Origin: Microbacterium hydrocarbonoxydans
GTDB taxonomy: Bacteria; Actinomycetota; Actinomycetes; Actinomycetales; Microbacteriaceae
Length of the DNA: 64,000 bases
Assembly (NCBI RefSeq): GCF_023715885.1
Contig: NZ_JAMBOY010000002.1
Coordinates: 744,001 to 808,000, forward strand
Direction of reading: 5' to 3'
Below the pieces are notes generated by a model that did not search any database, was not told where the DNA came from, and saw only the letters and a program-made list of their open reading frames with translations. This document shows, piece after piece, positions 1 to 8,798 of this stretch (position 1 is the stretch's first letter; every line of letters begins with the position of its first letter). Position numbers and translations under genes: made by a program.

Positions 1-1163
1 GCCGGCAGCAGGTGGTATCCGCGCAGGGCTCCGGACGCCGCGAGCTCGTCGATGATGCGCAGGGCGGATGTTGGACCCGTGGCCATCGCGACGGCCGCCG
101 CCCGGTTGAGCTCGACGACGGGCGACGGCGCGATGCGCCCGAGCGCCTCGTAGAGCAGCACGATGCGCTCCCAATCGGTCTCCTCGACCGACGGCGCGAC
201 CGCGTGGCACTCCGCGATCGCGGCCTGCAGCCCGTACGCGCCGCGTCCGGTTCCCCGAGAGTCAGCCGTCGCCAGCGCGGCTCTGCCCCGCGCGATGCAG
301 CCGCGGTCCCAGCGACCGCGGTCCTGGTCGGCGAGCAGCACCGGGTCGCCGTTCCTGTCGACCCGGGCAGGAAGGCGCGCCGCCGTGAGTTCCATCAGGG
401 CGAGCAGGCTGTGCACGTCCCGCTCCCCGGGCATGAGGGCGGCGAGCACCCGGGTGAGACGGATCGCCTCGATGCTGAGCTCGGGGCGCATCCAGTCGGC
501 GCCGCTGGACGCCGAGTGCCCCTCGTTGAAGATGAGATAGAGAACGCCGAGGATCGCCCCGAGTCGGTCGGCGCGCTCCTCGCGCGGCGGGAGTTCGAAC
601 GGCACGCTCGCGGCCATAAGGGTCTTCTTCGCGCGCACGATACGCTGCTGCACGGTGGCCGTCGGCACGAGGAACGCGCGCGCGATCTCCTCGCTCGACA
701 GACCGCCGACGACGCGGAGAGTGAGGGCGACCTGGGCCTCCCGCGACAGCACCGGGTGGCACGAGATGAAGATCAGACGCACCACGTCGTCGTCGATCGC
801 GTCGGGATCCCAGGGCACTGCGTCGGCCGCCTCGTCCTGCTCGCGCTCGAGGTCGTGCGCGAGGGCGGCGATGCGGTCATCGAGGCGTTCTCTGCGCCGC
901 CATCCGTCGACGGCCTTCCGCTTGGCCACCGCCGTGAGCCAGGCCGCTCCGTTGCGCGGCACGCCGTCGACCGGCCACTGCCGCAGTGCGTCGAGCAGCG
1001 CTTCCTGCGCGAGATCCTCGGCGAGACCGAAGTCTCCGACCAGACGGGTGAGCGTCGCGACGATCTTCGCGGACTCGATGCGCCACACGGCGGCGACGGC
1101 GCGCTCCGCTGCTCCCCTGTCGGGGGCGGGGCGCGCCGTCTCGCTGTCGGAGGGGTCGATCAT
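1..1163 (-). CDS. DUF6596-type (SigJ/ECF-like) RNA polymerase sigma factor, 3' end missing
   Basis: This is a sigma-70 family factor of the long ECF type with a C-terminal DUF6596 region. It starts at an ATG and runs off the left edge, so the C-terminus is not seen. Residues about 20-95 carry region 2 (LVGDFGLAEDLAQEALLDAL, then AVAKRKAVD). Region 4 follows at about 130-180 (VALTLRVVGGLSSEEIARAF, then TVQQRIVRAKK). The extra domain contains the family's LYLIFNEGHSAS and ELNRAAAVAMA motifs. The start lies one base after the stop of the upstream YciI gene, so the pair is co-transcribed. Sigma factors of this class are commonly found next to YciI-like proteins; the regulon cannot be told from sequence. 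Confidence 0.93.
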   Translation of the reverse strand, partial: MIDPSDSETARPAPDRGAAERAVAAVWRIESAKIVATLTRLVGDFGLAEDLAQEALLDALRQWPVDGVPRNGAAWLTAVAKRKAVDGWRRRERLDDRIAALAHDLEREQDEAADAVPWDPDAIDDDVVRLIFISCHPVLSREAQVALTLRVVGGLSSEEIARAFLVPTATVQQRIVRAKKTLMAASVPFELPPREERADRLGAILGVLYLIFNEGHSASSGADWMRPELSIEAIRLTRVLAALMPGERDVHSLLALMELTAARLPARVDRNGDPVLLADQDRGRWDRGCIARGRAALATADSRGTGRGAYGLQAAIAECHAVAPSVEETDWERIVLLYEALGRIAPSPVVELNRAAAVAMATGPTSALRIIDELAASGALRGYHLLP

Positions 1164-1164
1164 G

Positions 1165-1590
1165 TCACTGCTGGGCGCGCTGGGCCTGCTCGTCGCGCCA
1201 GCCCGCTTCCTTCTCGATCCACTCGTTGTCGGCCGGGAAGTCGGACATGTCCGTCACACGACGCACCTCGAGGAACGATCCCTTGCCGAGCGGGGCGCGA
1301 CTCGCCCACTCCGCCGCCTCCTCGCGGCTGGACACCTCGAGGATCCAGAAGCCGTTGAACAGCTCCTTCGTCTCTCCGTAGGGGCCGTCGGTGATGAGCG
1401 GAGCCTCCGCGCTGAAGTCGACCACGAAGCCCTCGGCCGCGTCCGTCAGGCCCTCGCCGGCCACGAGCACGCCCGCCTTCATCATCGACTCGTTGTACTT
1501 CCCCATGGCCTCGATGACCTGCTCGAACGGCATCTCCTTGTACGCCTCGACGGCCTCGTCGGTCGCGCGCATGATGAGCATGTACTTCAT
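1165..1590 (-). CDS. YciI family (DGPF domain) protein
   Basis: The product is a 141-residue YciI/DGPF-domain protein. The N-terminus MKYMLIMRA and the DGPYGETKEL motif near residue 68 are typical of the family, as is the following stretch FNGFWILEVSSREEA. An AGAGGAGA ribosome binding site precedes the ATG. It sits immediately upstream of the sigma factor gene with a one-base gap. This is the recurring YciI-sigma arrangement in Actinobacteria, where YciI proteins are suspected to act with the sigma factor. Its biochemical role is unknown. Confidence 0.93.
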   Translation of the reverse strand: MKYMLIMRATDEAVEAYKEMPFEQVIEAMGKYNESMMKAGVLVAGEGLTDAAEGFVVDFSAEAPLITDGPYGETKELFNGFWILEVSSREEAAEWASRAPLGKGSFLEVRRVTDMSDFPADNEWIEKEAGWRDEQAQRAQQ

Positions 1591-1704
1591 GATGTTCTCC
1601 TCTGTGGGTGGGGCCGCGATTCGACCCTCTCATTGAAGACGTCGAACGGGAACGACGCGGATCGACATCGCCCGTGAACTTTTTTCGAGATTCTTCTCGA
1701 GGGC

Positions 1705-2643
1705 TCAGCCGAGCGCGTCGACGGCGGTGCGGATGGCGTCGGCCGACGCCCTCAGCAGTCCGAGTTCGTGCTCGTCCATAGGCGTCTCGCCGAGCGGCAT
1801 CGCCCCGGCCGCCCCCACCACCGACGGCACCGACAGCGCGACGCCGGCGATGCCGTACTCACCGCCCAGCACCGTCGCGACCGGCAGCACGGCGCGCTCG
1901 TCGCGCAGAACCGCCTCGGCGATGCGGGCGCAGCTCACGCCGATCGCAAGGTTCGTCGCACCCTTGCCCTGGATGACGGTGTAGGCCGCGTCGCGCACCT
2001 CGACGGCGATGCGGTCGAGCTCCTCGGCGGTGAACGGCTCCTCGCCGGGCCAGTCGAGGATCGGCACCGAGCCGATCGTCGCGTTCGACCACAGCGGGAA
2101 CTCCGTGTCGCCGTGCTCGCCGACGATGTCGGCGTGCACGCTCGCGGTGCTCACCTGCGCACGATGCGCGAGGCGCCACCGCAGCCGCGAGGTGTCGAGA
2201 ACGGTGCCCGACCCGAACACGCGGTGCGGCGGCAGCCCCGTAACGCGCTGAGCGACGACGGTCATGACGTCAGCAGGGTTCGTGACGATGAGGAAGACGG
2301 CATCCGGAGCCCGTTCGACCAGCTGAGGCAGGAGGCGCTGCAGAAGCCGGGCGTTCGTGCTCGCGAGCTCCATGCGGGTCTGTCCCGGTTGCTGCTTGGC
2401 ACCGGCGGTCACCACCACCACGTCACTGCCGTCCACCACCGAGAGATCCGAGCCTCCGCTCACGGCCGCCGAAGTGAACTGCGTGCCGTGCGCGAGGTCG
2501 AGCACCTCGGCATCCACCTTCGCCGTGGCGATGTCGTACAGCGCGACCTCCGCCGCGCTCCCCCGGATCAGCGCCGCGTATGCGACGCTCACCCCCACGC
2601 TTCCCGCACCGATCACCGTGAGCTTCGTCCGCGCTGTCGTCAT
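1705..2643 (-). CDS. ldh: L-lactate dehydrogenase
   Basis: This gene encodes a 312-residue NAD-dependent L-lactate dehydrogenase, which interconverts pyruvate and lactate. Visible motifs are the N-terminal Rossmann loop VIGAGSVGVSVAYA, the substrate loop AKQQPGQTRMEL with the specificity glutamine and catalytic arginine, VTNPADVMT, and the active-site segment GEHGDTEFPLW. The length suits the LDH/MDH family. I start at the ATG at 2643 rather than an upstream in-frame codon at 2685, because AGGA lies a suitable distance before it and homologues begin close to the Rossmann strand. A hairpin just upstream probably ends guaA transcription, so ldh likely has its own promoter. Confidence 0.95.
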   Translation of the reverse strand: MTTARTKLTVIGAGSVGVSVAYAALIRGSAAEVALYDIATAKVDAEVLDLAHGTQFTSAAVSGGSDLSVVDGSDVVVVTAGAKQQPGQTRMELASTNARLLQRLLPQLVERAPDAVFLIVTNPADVMTVVAQRVTGLPPHRVFGSGTVLDTSRLRWRLAHRAQVSTASVHADIVGEHGDTEFPLWSNATIGSVPILDWPGEEPFTAEELDRIAVEVRDAAYTVIQGKGATNLAIGVSCARIAEAVLRDERAVLPVATVLGGEYGIAGVALSVPSVVGAAGAMPLGETPMDEHELGLLRASADAIRTAVDALG

Positions 2644-2668
2644 ACGGCCATCCTGCCCGATGACACGA

Positions 2669-2702
2669 GAACGGGCACGGACCAATCGGCCCGTGCCCGT
2701 TC
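2669..2702. terminator. Hairpin downstream of guaA
   Basis: Perfect 12-base arms (2669-2680 and 2691-2702, GAACGGGCACGG and its complement) enclose a 10-base loop. It lies after guaA and before ldh, both on the minus strand. It is probably an intrinsic terminator of the actinobacterial type, without a clear T run. Confidence 0.6.
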
Positions 2703-2798
2703 GTCGTCAACGGCGGAGGAGCGTCCTGCTCACTCCCACTCGCCCGCTGGCGCGGTCGAGTGCCACCAGCGCTCATCAGACGAGCGGGAGCTCCTTCG

Positions 2799-4385
2799 TC
2801 ACTCCCACTCGATGGTCCCCGGCGGCTTCGACGTCACGTCGAGCACGACGCGGTTGACGTCGCGGACGCTGTTCGTGATCCGGTTCGAGATCTTCGACAG
2901 CACGTCGTAGGGCAGACGCGTCCAGTCGGCGGTCATGGCGTCCTCGCTGGAAACGGGACGCAGCACGATCGGGTGCCCGTAGGTGCGGCCGTCGCCCTGC
3001 ACGCCCACCGAGCGGACGTCGGCGAGGAGGACGACGGGGCACTGCCAGATCTCCTGGTCGAGCCCTGCCTTGGTGAGCTCCTCACGGGCGATCGCGTCCG
3101 CTTCGCGCAGGATCTCGAGGCGGTCCTTCGTGACCTCGCCGATGATGCGGATGCCGAGACCGGGCCCGGGGAACGGCTGCCGACCGACGATCGCTTCCGG
3201 GATGCCGAGCTCGCGGCCGATCGCGCGCACCTCGTCTTTGAACAGGGCGCGCAGCGGCTCGATGAGCTCGAAGTCGAGGTCGTCGGGCAGACCGCCGACG
3301 TTGTGGTGGGACTTGATGTTCGCGGTGCCGGCGCCGCCGCCCGACTCGACCACGTCGGGGTAGAGCGTGCCCTGCACGAGGAACTTGACCGGCGCGCCGC
3401 CGGAGGCCTTCGCCTCGGCGACGAGGTCGAGCTGCACCTTCTCGAACGCGCGGATGAACTCGCGGCCGATGATCTTGCGCTTCTCCTCAGGGTCGGTGAC
3501 CCCCTCGAGGTGGCCGAGGAACGTGTCGGCCGCGTCGACCGTGATGAGCCGCACTCCGGTGGACTCGACGTAGTCCTTCTCGACCTGCTCGCGCTCGCCC
3601 TTGCGCAGCAGACCGTGGTCGACGAACACCGCGGTGAGCTGGTCGCCGATCGCCTTGTGCACGAGGGCCGTGGAGACGGCCGAGTCGACGCCGCCAGACA
3701 GCGCGGAGATGACGCGCGCGTCGCCGACCTGCTCGCGGATGCGCTCGACCTGCTCGGCGATCACGTTGTCGGGGTTCCAGTCGGAGGCCAGCCCCGCTCC
3801 CTTATGCAGGAAGTTCTCCAGCACGCGCTGACCGTGGTCGGAGTGCTTGACCTCGGGGTGCCACTGCACGCCGTAGAAGCGGCGCTGCTCGTCGGCGAAC
3901 GCCGCGACCTTCGTGGCCTCGGTGGTGGCGAGCACCTCGAAGCCCTCGGGCGCCGTGGCGACCTGGTCGCCGTGGCTCATCCACACGTTCTGCTCGTTCG
4001 GCTGACCGCCGAGCAGCGTGCCGCCGTCACCGGAGATGACGGCATCCGTGGCGCCGTACTCGCGCAGGCCGGTGTGCGCGACTTCGCCCCCGAGCGTCTG
4101 GGCCATGTACTGGAAGCCATAGCAGATGCCGAGCGTCGGGACGCCGAGCTCGAACACCGCGGGGTCGAGGCGCGGAGCACCCTCCTCGTACACCGACGAC
4201 GGGCCGCCCGACAGGATGATCGCGACGGGGTTCTTCTCGGCGATCTCCGCGGCGGTCGCCGTGTGCGGCACGATCTCGCTGTAGACGCCGGCCTCGCGGA
4301 CGCGGCGGGCGATCAGCTGCGCATACTGCGCGCCGAAGTCGACGACGAGCGCGGGGCGCTGCTGGGTCTCGGTCTGTTCGGTCAC
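2799..4385 (-). CDS. guaA: GMP synthase (glutamine-hydrolysing)
   Basis: GuaA (528 residues) aminates XMP to GMP using glutamine and ATP, the last step of guanine nucleotide synthesis. The N-terminal class I amidotransferase domain shows the nucleophile in [12 protein letters not shown] and the histidine in [11 protein letters not shown]. The ATP pyrophosphatase domain has the P-loop [19 protein letters not shown]. The C-terminal dimerisation domain ends ...KPPGTIEWE, the usual GuaA tail. The GTG start at 4385 overlaps the upstream DUF3817 stop by four bases (GTGA) and is preceded by GGAAGG. A longer in-frame extension to 4565 runs antiparallel to no known domain and overlaps DUF3817, so I reject it. 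Confidence 0.97.
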   Translation of the reverse strand: MTEQTETQQRPALVVDFGAQYAQLIARRVREAGVYSEIVPHTATAAEIAEKNPVAIILSGGPSSVYEEGAPRLDPAVFELGVPTLGICYGFQYMAQTLGGEVAHTGLREYGATDAVISGDGGTLLGGQPNEQNVWMSHGDQVATAPEGFEVLATTEATKVAAFADEQRRFYGVQWHPEVKHSDHGQRVLENFLHKGAGLASDWNPDNVIAEQVERIREQVGDARVISALSGGVDSAVSTALVHKAIGDQLTAVFVDHGLLRKGEREQVEKDYVESTGVRLITVDAADTFLGHLEGVTDPEEKRKIIGREFIRAFEKVQLDLVAEAKASGGAPVKFLVQGTLYPDVVESGGGAGTANIKSHHNVGGLPDDLDFELIEPLRALFKDEVRAIGRELGIPEAIVGRQPFPGPGLGIRIIGEVTKDRLEILREADAIAREELTKAGLDQEIWQCPVVLLADVRSVGVQGDGRTYGHPIVLRPVSSEDAMTADWTRLPYDVLSKISNRITNSVRDVNRVVLDVTSKPPGTIEWE

Positions 4386-4852
4386 CGGGCACCTTCCGTG
4401 GCGGGAGCGGAGGCCTCGGCGGCCTCCCGAGTGGCGAGGTAGGCCTTGACGTCGCGGGCGACGACGGCCTCCATGAAGAACGAGAGCAGCGGGATGACGC
4501 CGCCGAGCGCGAGGAGGATGAACCGCAGGAACGGCCAACGCATCAGGCTCCACATGCGGAAGCACGCGAAGAGGTAGACGACATAGAACCAGCCGTGCGC
4601 GACGAGGATGCCGAGCGAGAGGTTGAATCCGTCACCGGTCGACTCGAGGCCCTCGGGACCCTCGACGACCTGGGCGAACCACAGCGGCCCGCCGGAACCG
4701 CCCGCGAAGAGCTCGAGGTGGATCGGGGTGTACTTCAGCACCATCTCGGCGACCAGGAGGAGCAGCATGACTCCCGTGATGATCGACGCGATCTGGTAGA
4801 ACTTCAGCGCACCACGGATCGCCGGAAAGCTGGCGACTTTCGGTTCGGGCAT
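4382..4852 (-). CDS. DUF3817 integral membrane protein
   Basis: This is a 156-residue DUF3817 family membrane protein with three or four predicted helices (about residues 18-38, 80-100 and 105-128). The family is widespread in Actinobacteria and commonly sits just upstream of guaA, as here, but its function is unknown. It is translationally coupled to guaA by a GTGA overlap. There is no ribosome binding site. A TAGACT -10 element (4859-4864) lies exactly six bases before the ATG, so the guaA operon probably starts with a leaderless mRNA. Confidence 0.9.
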   Translation of the reverse strand: MPEPKVASFPAIRGALKFYQIASIITGVMLLLLVAEMVLKYTPIHLELFAGGSGGPLWFAQVVEGPEGLESTGDGFNLSLGILVAHGWFYVVYLFACFRMWSLMRWPFLRFILLALGGVIPLLSFFMEAVVARDVKAYLATREAAEASAPATEGAR

Positions 4853-4858
4853 GGGTCC

Positions 4859-4864
4859 AGTCTA
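4859..4864 (-). promoter_or_regulatory. Leaderless -10 element of the DUF3817-guaA operon
   Basis: TAGACT, read on the minus strand, is separated from the ATG at 4852 by six bases. Transcription would start at the A of the start codon. The same TANNNT-N6-start spacing recurs in front of many genes in this window. Confidence 0.6.
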
Positions 4865-4900
4865 GTCGGCGTCGATCGGTGCCCGACGGAGGGGCGGATG

Positions 4901-4927
4901 CTGGTCTGGTCAAGCTGACCAGACCAG
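4901..4927. promoter_or_regulatory. Perfect palindrome before the toxin-antitoxin genes, likely operator
   Basis: A 12-base arm, CTGGTCTGGTCA, is repeated as its exact complement after a 3-base spacer. The element ends three bases before the -10 of the antitoxin gene and covers its -35 region. Antitoxins of the Phd/YefM type repress their own operon by binding such palindromes; that this one is bound is inferred from position. Confidence 0.65.
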
Positions 4928-4930
4928 GGG

Positions 4931-4936
4931 TATTCT
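4931..4936 (+). promoter_or_regulatory. Leaderless -10 element of the antitoxin gene
   Basis: TATTCT lies six bases before the ATG at 4943 and directly after the palindrome. No ribosome binding site is present, which fits a leaderless transcript whose promoter is covered by the operator. Confidence 0.6.
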
Positions 4937-4942
4937 GGCACC

Positions 4943-5215
4943 ATGACGATGACCGTGAACGTACAGGACGCCAAGACCCGGCTGTCCGAGCTGCTCCGAC
5001 GGGTCCAGTCGGGCGAGGACGTCGTGATCGCGCGCGCAGGCACGCCGATCGCGCGGATGACCGCAGCATCGCCGCCCCGGCGATCCCTCGACGCCGCGCT
5101 GCTTCCCGAGATTCCGCCGATCCCCGCGGATGCCCTGCTCGCCGATGCGACCGCGGCAGAACTCGCCGACTGGGAGGGCGACGCCGACGACCCTCTGGCT
5201 GCGGCTCGATCGTGA
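4943..5215 (+). CDS. Phd/YefM family antitoxin
   Basis: This 90-residue protein is a type II antitoxin of the Phd/YefM fold. The N-terminal half (MTVNVQDAKTRLSELLRRV, then GEDVVIARAGTPIARM) is the dimerising DNA-binding domain. The C-terminal half (about residues 50-90) is acidic, proline-rich and probably the disordered part that blocks the toxin. The stop overlaps the GTG of the PIN toxin gene by four bases (GTGA), the usual antitoxin-first order. A 12-base-arm palindrome covers the promoter and suggests autoregulation. Confidence 0.92.
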   Translation: MTMTVNVQDAKTRLSELLRRVQSGEDVVIARAGTPIARMTAASPPRRSLDAALLPEIPPIPADALLADATAAELADWEGDADDPLAAARS

Positions 5216-5607
5216 GCGCCTATCTGCTCGACACGCACGTCGTGTTGTGGCTGGCGACCGACCCGGAGCGCGTCCCGAGCACCCTCCGCGCCCAGCTCAC
5301 CGAGGCCGAGTCGGTGTACGTGTCAGCGGCCAGCCCCTACGAGATCGCGCAGAAGACCCGGCTCGGGCTCCTGCCGCACGGGGGCCGCGTGCTGACGCGA
5401 TGGCAGCCTCTGATGCAGCTGCTCTTCGCGACCGAGCTCCCCCTGAGCGCTGCGCACATGCGCGCCGCCGGCGAGCTCGCATGGGAGCATCGCGACCCGT
5501 TCGACCGGATGCTGGTGGCGCAGGCGCAGCTCGACGGGCTGATCCTGGTCACCGCCGACGAACGGATCCTCGCGTACCCCGAGGTGTCGTGCGCCGAGTG
5601 GATGTGA
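5212..5607 (+). CDS. PIN domain toxin (VapC-like ribonuclease)
   Basis: The product is a 131-residue type II PIN domain protein, expected to be a metal-dependent RNase toxin. The acidic active-site residues are present: aspartate in YLLDTHVVLWL, glutamate in SAASPYEIAQKTRLG, and the aspartates in HRDPFDRMLVAQA and LVTADERI. The gene starts with GTG overlapping the antitoxin stop, so translation is coupled. It is convergent with manA, only nine bases away. The domain looks intact and therefore active. The target RNA cannot be predicted. Confidence 0.92.
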   Translation: MSAYLLDTHVVLWLATDPERVPSTLRAQLTEAESVYVSAASPYEIAQKTRLGLLPHGGRVLTRWQPLMQLLFATELPLSAAHMRAAGELAWEHRDPFDRMLVAQAQLDGLILVTADERILAYPEVSCAEWM

Positions 5608-5616
5608 TCGCCGCCG

Positions 5617-6600
5617 CTATGGCGTGGGCGGCCGCGCGACCAACACCTCCCCCACGCCGGCGACTGCCAGCGCTCCCGCGGCGTGCGGCACCACCAGGGT
5701 GCTCCCCGCGGCGAGTGGATCGGAGCCGACGGTGAGCGCTCCGCCCGCCACCACCACGATGGAGAATCCCGCGTCGATCACCGCCTCGCCGTCGACCGGC
5801 ATCCGCTCGAGTCGGAAGTAGCGATCGGCGTCGGAGGGGAACACGGACCCGGATGCCGGGGCGGCGCCCACGAGCGTGCGCACCTCGTGCGGGGATCGCG
5901 CCCGGCGGTTCACCGCGGCGAGCGCGACCTCGAAACCCAGCCCGAGGTGCCCGAGGGCGGGGCCGTCGATCGCGAACCCCTCCCATTCGAGCAGGATCGA
6001 CAGATCCTCCGGCTGCTGGAGCTCGAGCAGCAGCACCCCCTGCCCGATGGCGTGCAGCTCGCCCGGCGGCACCCAGACGACGTCGCCCGGCACCACGTCC
6101 ACCGCGTGCAGGAGTGCGAGCAGGGCGTCCACGTCCTGCCTCGCCACGAGGTCGGCCAGGTGAGTGGCCTCGACGTCGCGCTGCAGTCCGACGTACACCG
6201 TGCCGCCCTGCAGGATGTACCAGGCCTCGGCCTTTCCGTGCGCGCGGCCCAGGTGCGACGCGGCGAAGTCGTCGTGCGGATGCGCGTGCACAGGCAGCCG
6301 CTGCCCCGCGTCGAGCAGCTTCACGAGCAGGCGGGTGTCGGCGCCCCACTGACGGGCGTGCTCCGCGCCGAGCCAGCCGATCGGGTCGGCCTCGACGGCA
6401 TCCCGCAGCAGTCGTCCGTCCGGCAGACGAGTGAGCCCGACCTCCCGCTCGCCGTTGACGGTGGTGGTCGATCCGATCCAGTCCTCGGGCTCTCGCGGGG
6501 CGCTGCCGCTCTCGCCCCGGAACGCGCTGATGCGCGCTCCCCCGAGATAGAAGCGCTCGGCGGGGCGGTTCGAGGGGAGGATCACCGGTCGCAACGTCAT
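5617..6600 (-). CDS. manA: Mannose-6-phosphate isomerase, class I
   Basis: ManA (327 residues) interconverts mannose 6-phosphate and fructose 6-phosphate. The cupin zinc site is visible in LPVHAHPHDDFAASHLG and GKAEAWYIL, and the second half of the site in WVPPGELHAIGQGVLLLELQ. It is the last gene of a six-gene sugar operon, and its ATG overlaps the stop of the sugar kinase-like gene by four bases (ATGA). This placement suggests that the imported sugar, or a product of it, passes through mannose 6-phosphate. The usual alternative of a cell-wall or GDP-mannose role is less likely given the operon. Confidence 0.92.
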   Translation of the reverse strand: MTLRPVILPSNRPAERFYLGGARISAFRGESGSAPREPEDWIGSTTTVNGEREVGLTRLPDGRLLRDAVEADPIGWLGAEHARQWGADTRLLVKLLDAGQRLPVHAHPHDDFAASHLGRAHGKAEAWYILQGGTVYVGLQRDVEATHLADLVARQDVDALLALLHAVDVVPGDVVWVPPGELHAIGQGVLLLELQQPEDLSILLEWEGFAIDGPALGHLGLGFEVALAAVNRRARSPHEVRTLVGAAPASGSVFPSDADRYFRLERMPVDGEAVIDAGFSIVVVAGGALTVGSDPLAAGSTLVVPHAAGALAVAGVGEVLVARPPTP

Positions 6601-7874
6601 GGTCTCTCCTGCTGCTGCTCGTGCTGCTGTCTCTGATCGGTGACGACCCCCGCCAGGAAGCCGCCGACGAAGGTGTCGCCGAGTCCGATCGTGGTGGGGG
6701 TCGCGACATCGAGGTCGAACGCCGGGACGCCGACGGCATCCTCGATTCGCTGCTCGACCACGCCGACGACGTCTGCGCCGCCGCTGTGCTGCGGCATCCC
6801 CTGAGTCTGATCCACGTCGGCGGCCGTCAACGCGTCGCCGACCCGGTAGCGCGTGGCCGCCACGACGACCGCGCTCGCGAGAGCCGACCGGTGACGGTGC
6901 GCCGCCTCCCCCACCGCGATAGCCCAGTACCGGGTGTGCACGACCAGGGTCGCCGCGGGGACGATCTGACGCACCTCCGCAAGCGCCCGAGCGACGTCAG
7001 CGGCGTCGAGCAGGTCGACGTCGCGTCCGAGATACTCCTGCAGCTCGTCCTCGTTCATGCCGTACACGTCGATGAGCGACAGCAGTCGTGACCGCACCGT
7101 GGCGGCGAACTCGCGCGTGTAGAAGCCCGCATCCTCGTAGTACACGAGTGCCTCCGGCGGCAGCGATGCCATCGCCGTCGTCACGTCGTCGAGCCGCTGT
7201 TCGAGCAGGTCGTGGTCCTGCATCGTGTTGAAGCCCGACACGAGGAAGATGCGCGCCCGCGCGAGCTCGTCGGCCAGCGCGGGCGCGATCACCATGCTGC
7301 GATTCGGCGGGTCGTTGGCGAAGATGAGACGGTTCGACGCCGGAGCGACGATGACGCCGTCGTCGAGCTGCACGCGGGTTCCCGCCGGGTACTGCACGAT
7401 CAGATGCGGATCCAGGGTGTCCTCCGCCGCGGACGACACGTACGTGATCGCGGGCGGGAGAAGCCGGCGCACCGTGTCGTCGATGCTCACCAGATGCTGG
7501 ATGCTGGGTATGCCGAGTGCGTCCAGCACGAGGCCGGCCCGCACTCCCGTACCACCCAGGGTCGCGGCGAAGGAAAAGTGGGCGGCGAATCGCTCGACGA
7601 TGTCCGACGACGCGACGAACCGCTCCGCCCCTGCGCCTGAATCGACGAACGCCAGGACCGTGAGGAGCAGCGAGCGCTCGTCGACGATCGGCGCCGTGGT
7701 GGTGAGCTCGCTGCGCCGCACGCCGTGCTCCTGTGCGAGGCGTTCGATCACCGCGGCATCCCACGTCAGCTCGTAGTCGACGGTGCCGCCGAGTCCCAGC
7801 ACGAGCGTGCCGGCCGGAACCCCGGCGGATCCGTCGCGAGCGCGCGAAGCCGTTTCATCCACGACGCCGATCAT
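6597..7874 (-). CDS. ADP-dependent phosphofructokinase/glucokinase family protein
   Basis: This 425-residue protein matches the ADP-dependent hexokinase/phosphofructokinase branch of the ribokinase superfamily, best known from archaea. Evidence includes the C-terminal catalytic motif TIGLGDTFVGG near residue 400 (GXGD with the catalytic aspartate), the early loop GLGGTVDYELTWD, FLVSGFNTMQDHDLL and VHTRYWAIAVG. It lies 14 bases after the aldolase gene and overlaps manA. In this operon it could phosphorylate a hexose or make fructose 1,6-bisphosphate from the fructose 6-phosphate supplied by ManA. Substrate and phosphoryl donor are not established by sequence. The ATG is preceded by GGACGGGGG. 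Confidence 0.8.
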   Translation of the reverse strand: MIGVVDETASRARDGSAGVPAGTLVLGLGGTVDYELTWDAAVIERLAQEHGVRRSELTTTAPIVDERSLLLTVLAFVDSGAGAERFVASSDIVERFAAHFSFAATLGGTGVRAGLVLDALGIPSIQHLVSIDDTVRRLLPPAITYVSSAAEDTLDPHLIVQYPAGTRVQLDDGVIVAPASNRLIFANDPPNRSMVIAPALADELARARIFLVSGFNTMQDHDLLEQRLDDVTTAMASLPPEALVYYEDAGFYTREFAATVRSRLLSLIDVYGMNEDELQEYLGRDVDLLDAADVARALAEVRQIVPAATLVVHTRYWAIAVGEAAHRHRSALASAVVVAATRYRVGDALTAADVDQTQGMPQHSGGADVVGVVEQRIEDAVGVPAFDLDVATPTTIGLGDTFVGGFLAGVVTDQRQQHEQQQERP

Positions 7875-7888
7875 CCCCCGTCCGCCGC

Positions 7889-8752
7889 TCAGTACAGCGA
7901 CGCCTTGCCGTCGGCGCCGAACAGCTCGATCTTCTCGGCCGCCGTCGCCTTCATGGCCTTGAGCGCCTCCGGCTGGATCGCGTTCGGCTCGCGCAGACGG
8001 CGGTCGGTGCCGAGCACCTCGCGCATGCGGTCGTGGTACGAGACCTTGATGTCGCTGGAGATGTTGATCTTGTTGACGCCGAGCTCGACCGCGCGGCGCA
8101 GCTCGGCATCCGGGTTCGACGATCCGCCGTGCAGCACGAGCGGGATCTTCACGGCCGCCTTGATCTGCTCGAGCAGGTCGTGGCGCAGCTCGGGGTTCTT
8201 GTCGCTCGGGTACAGGCCGTGCGAGGTGCCGATCGCGATCGCGAGGCTGTCGACGCCGGTCTCCTCGACGAAGCGCACCGCGTCATCCGGGTTCGTGTAG
8301 ATGATCTCCACCGCGCCCGACTCGCCGTAGCTGTCGTTCGCGCCGATCGTCCCGAGCTCGCCCTCGACCTGAATGCCTGCGGCATGCGCGGCCTCGACGA
8401 CCTTGCGCGTGATCGCGACGTTCTGGTCGAACGGTTCGAGCGAGGCGTCGATCATCACCGACGTGAACCCGGCGTGGATGGCGCGGATGATCTGCTCGTA
8501 GCTGCCGCCGTGGTCCCAGTGGATCGCCACCGGCACGCTCGACCGGTGCGCGCGGGAGTGCATGGCGGGGATCAGGTCGGTCGTGATGTGCGAGACCTCG
8601 TCGGGGTGGATCGCGATGATGACCGGGGCGGCCTTCTCCTCGCTGATGTCCATGACGCCGTTGAACATCGCCCAGTCGCTGATGTTGAAGGCAGGGATGG
8701 CGAAGTCGTGCGCGTTGGCGACGTCGAGGATGGATTTGCCGGTGTAGAGCAC
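7889..8752 (-). CDS. Class II fructose/tagatose-bisphosphate aldolase
   Basis: This is a 287-residue zinc-dependent class II aldolase of the Fba/GatY/KbaY type, splitting a ketose bisphosphate into dihydroxyacetone phosphate and an aldehyde. Seen are the N-terminal AFNISDWAMFNGVMD, the HWDHGGSYEQ segment with the catalytic aspartate and metal histidine, VEGELGTIGAND, GTSHGLY, VLHGGSSN and the phosphate-binding loop INISSDIK. The GTG start has AGGAG ten bases upstream. It sits between the ABC permeases and the sugar kinase, so it probably acts on the operon's own sugar bisphosphate and is not the main glycolytic aldolase. Fructose and tagatose substrates cannot be separated here. Confidence 0.9.
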   Translation of the reverse strand: MLYTGKSILDVANAHDFAIPAFNISDWAMFNGVMDISEEKAAPVIIAIHPDEVSHITTDLIPAMHSRAHRSSVPVAIHWDHGGSYEQIIRAIHAGFTSVMIDASLEPFDQNVAITRKVVEAAHAAGIQVEGELGTIGANDSYGESGAVEIIYTNPDDAVRFVEETGVDSLAIAIGTSHGLYPSDKNPELRHDLLEQIKAAVKIPLVLHGGSSNPDAELRRAVELGVNKINISSDIKVSYHDRMREVLGTDRRLREPNAIQPEALKAMKATAAEKIELFGADGKASLY

Positions 8753-8798
8753 TTGTGTTTCTCCTGTTTCGTGATGGTCGTGGAAGGTCCAGCAGGGC

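Noticed and set aside
12..1358. Long plus-strand frame of about 450 codons opposite the sigma factor and YciI genes
   Set aside because: The minus strand reads as a clear sigma factor with conserved regions 2 and 4; the plus-strand product is arginine-rich with no domain, a usual shadow in GC-rich DNA.
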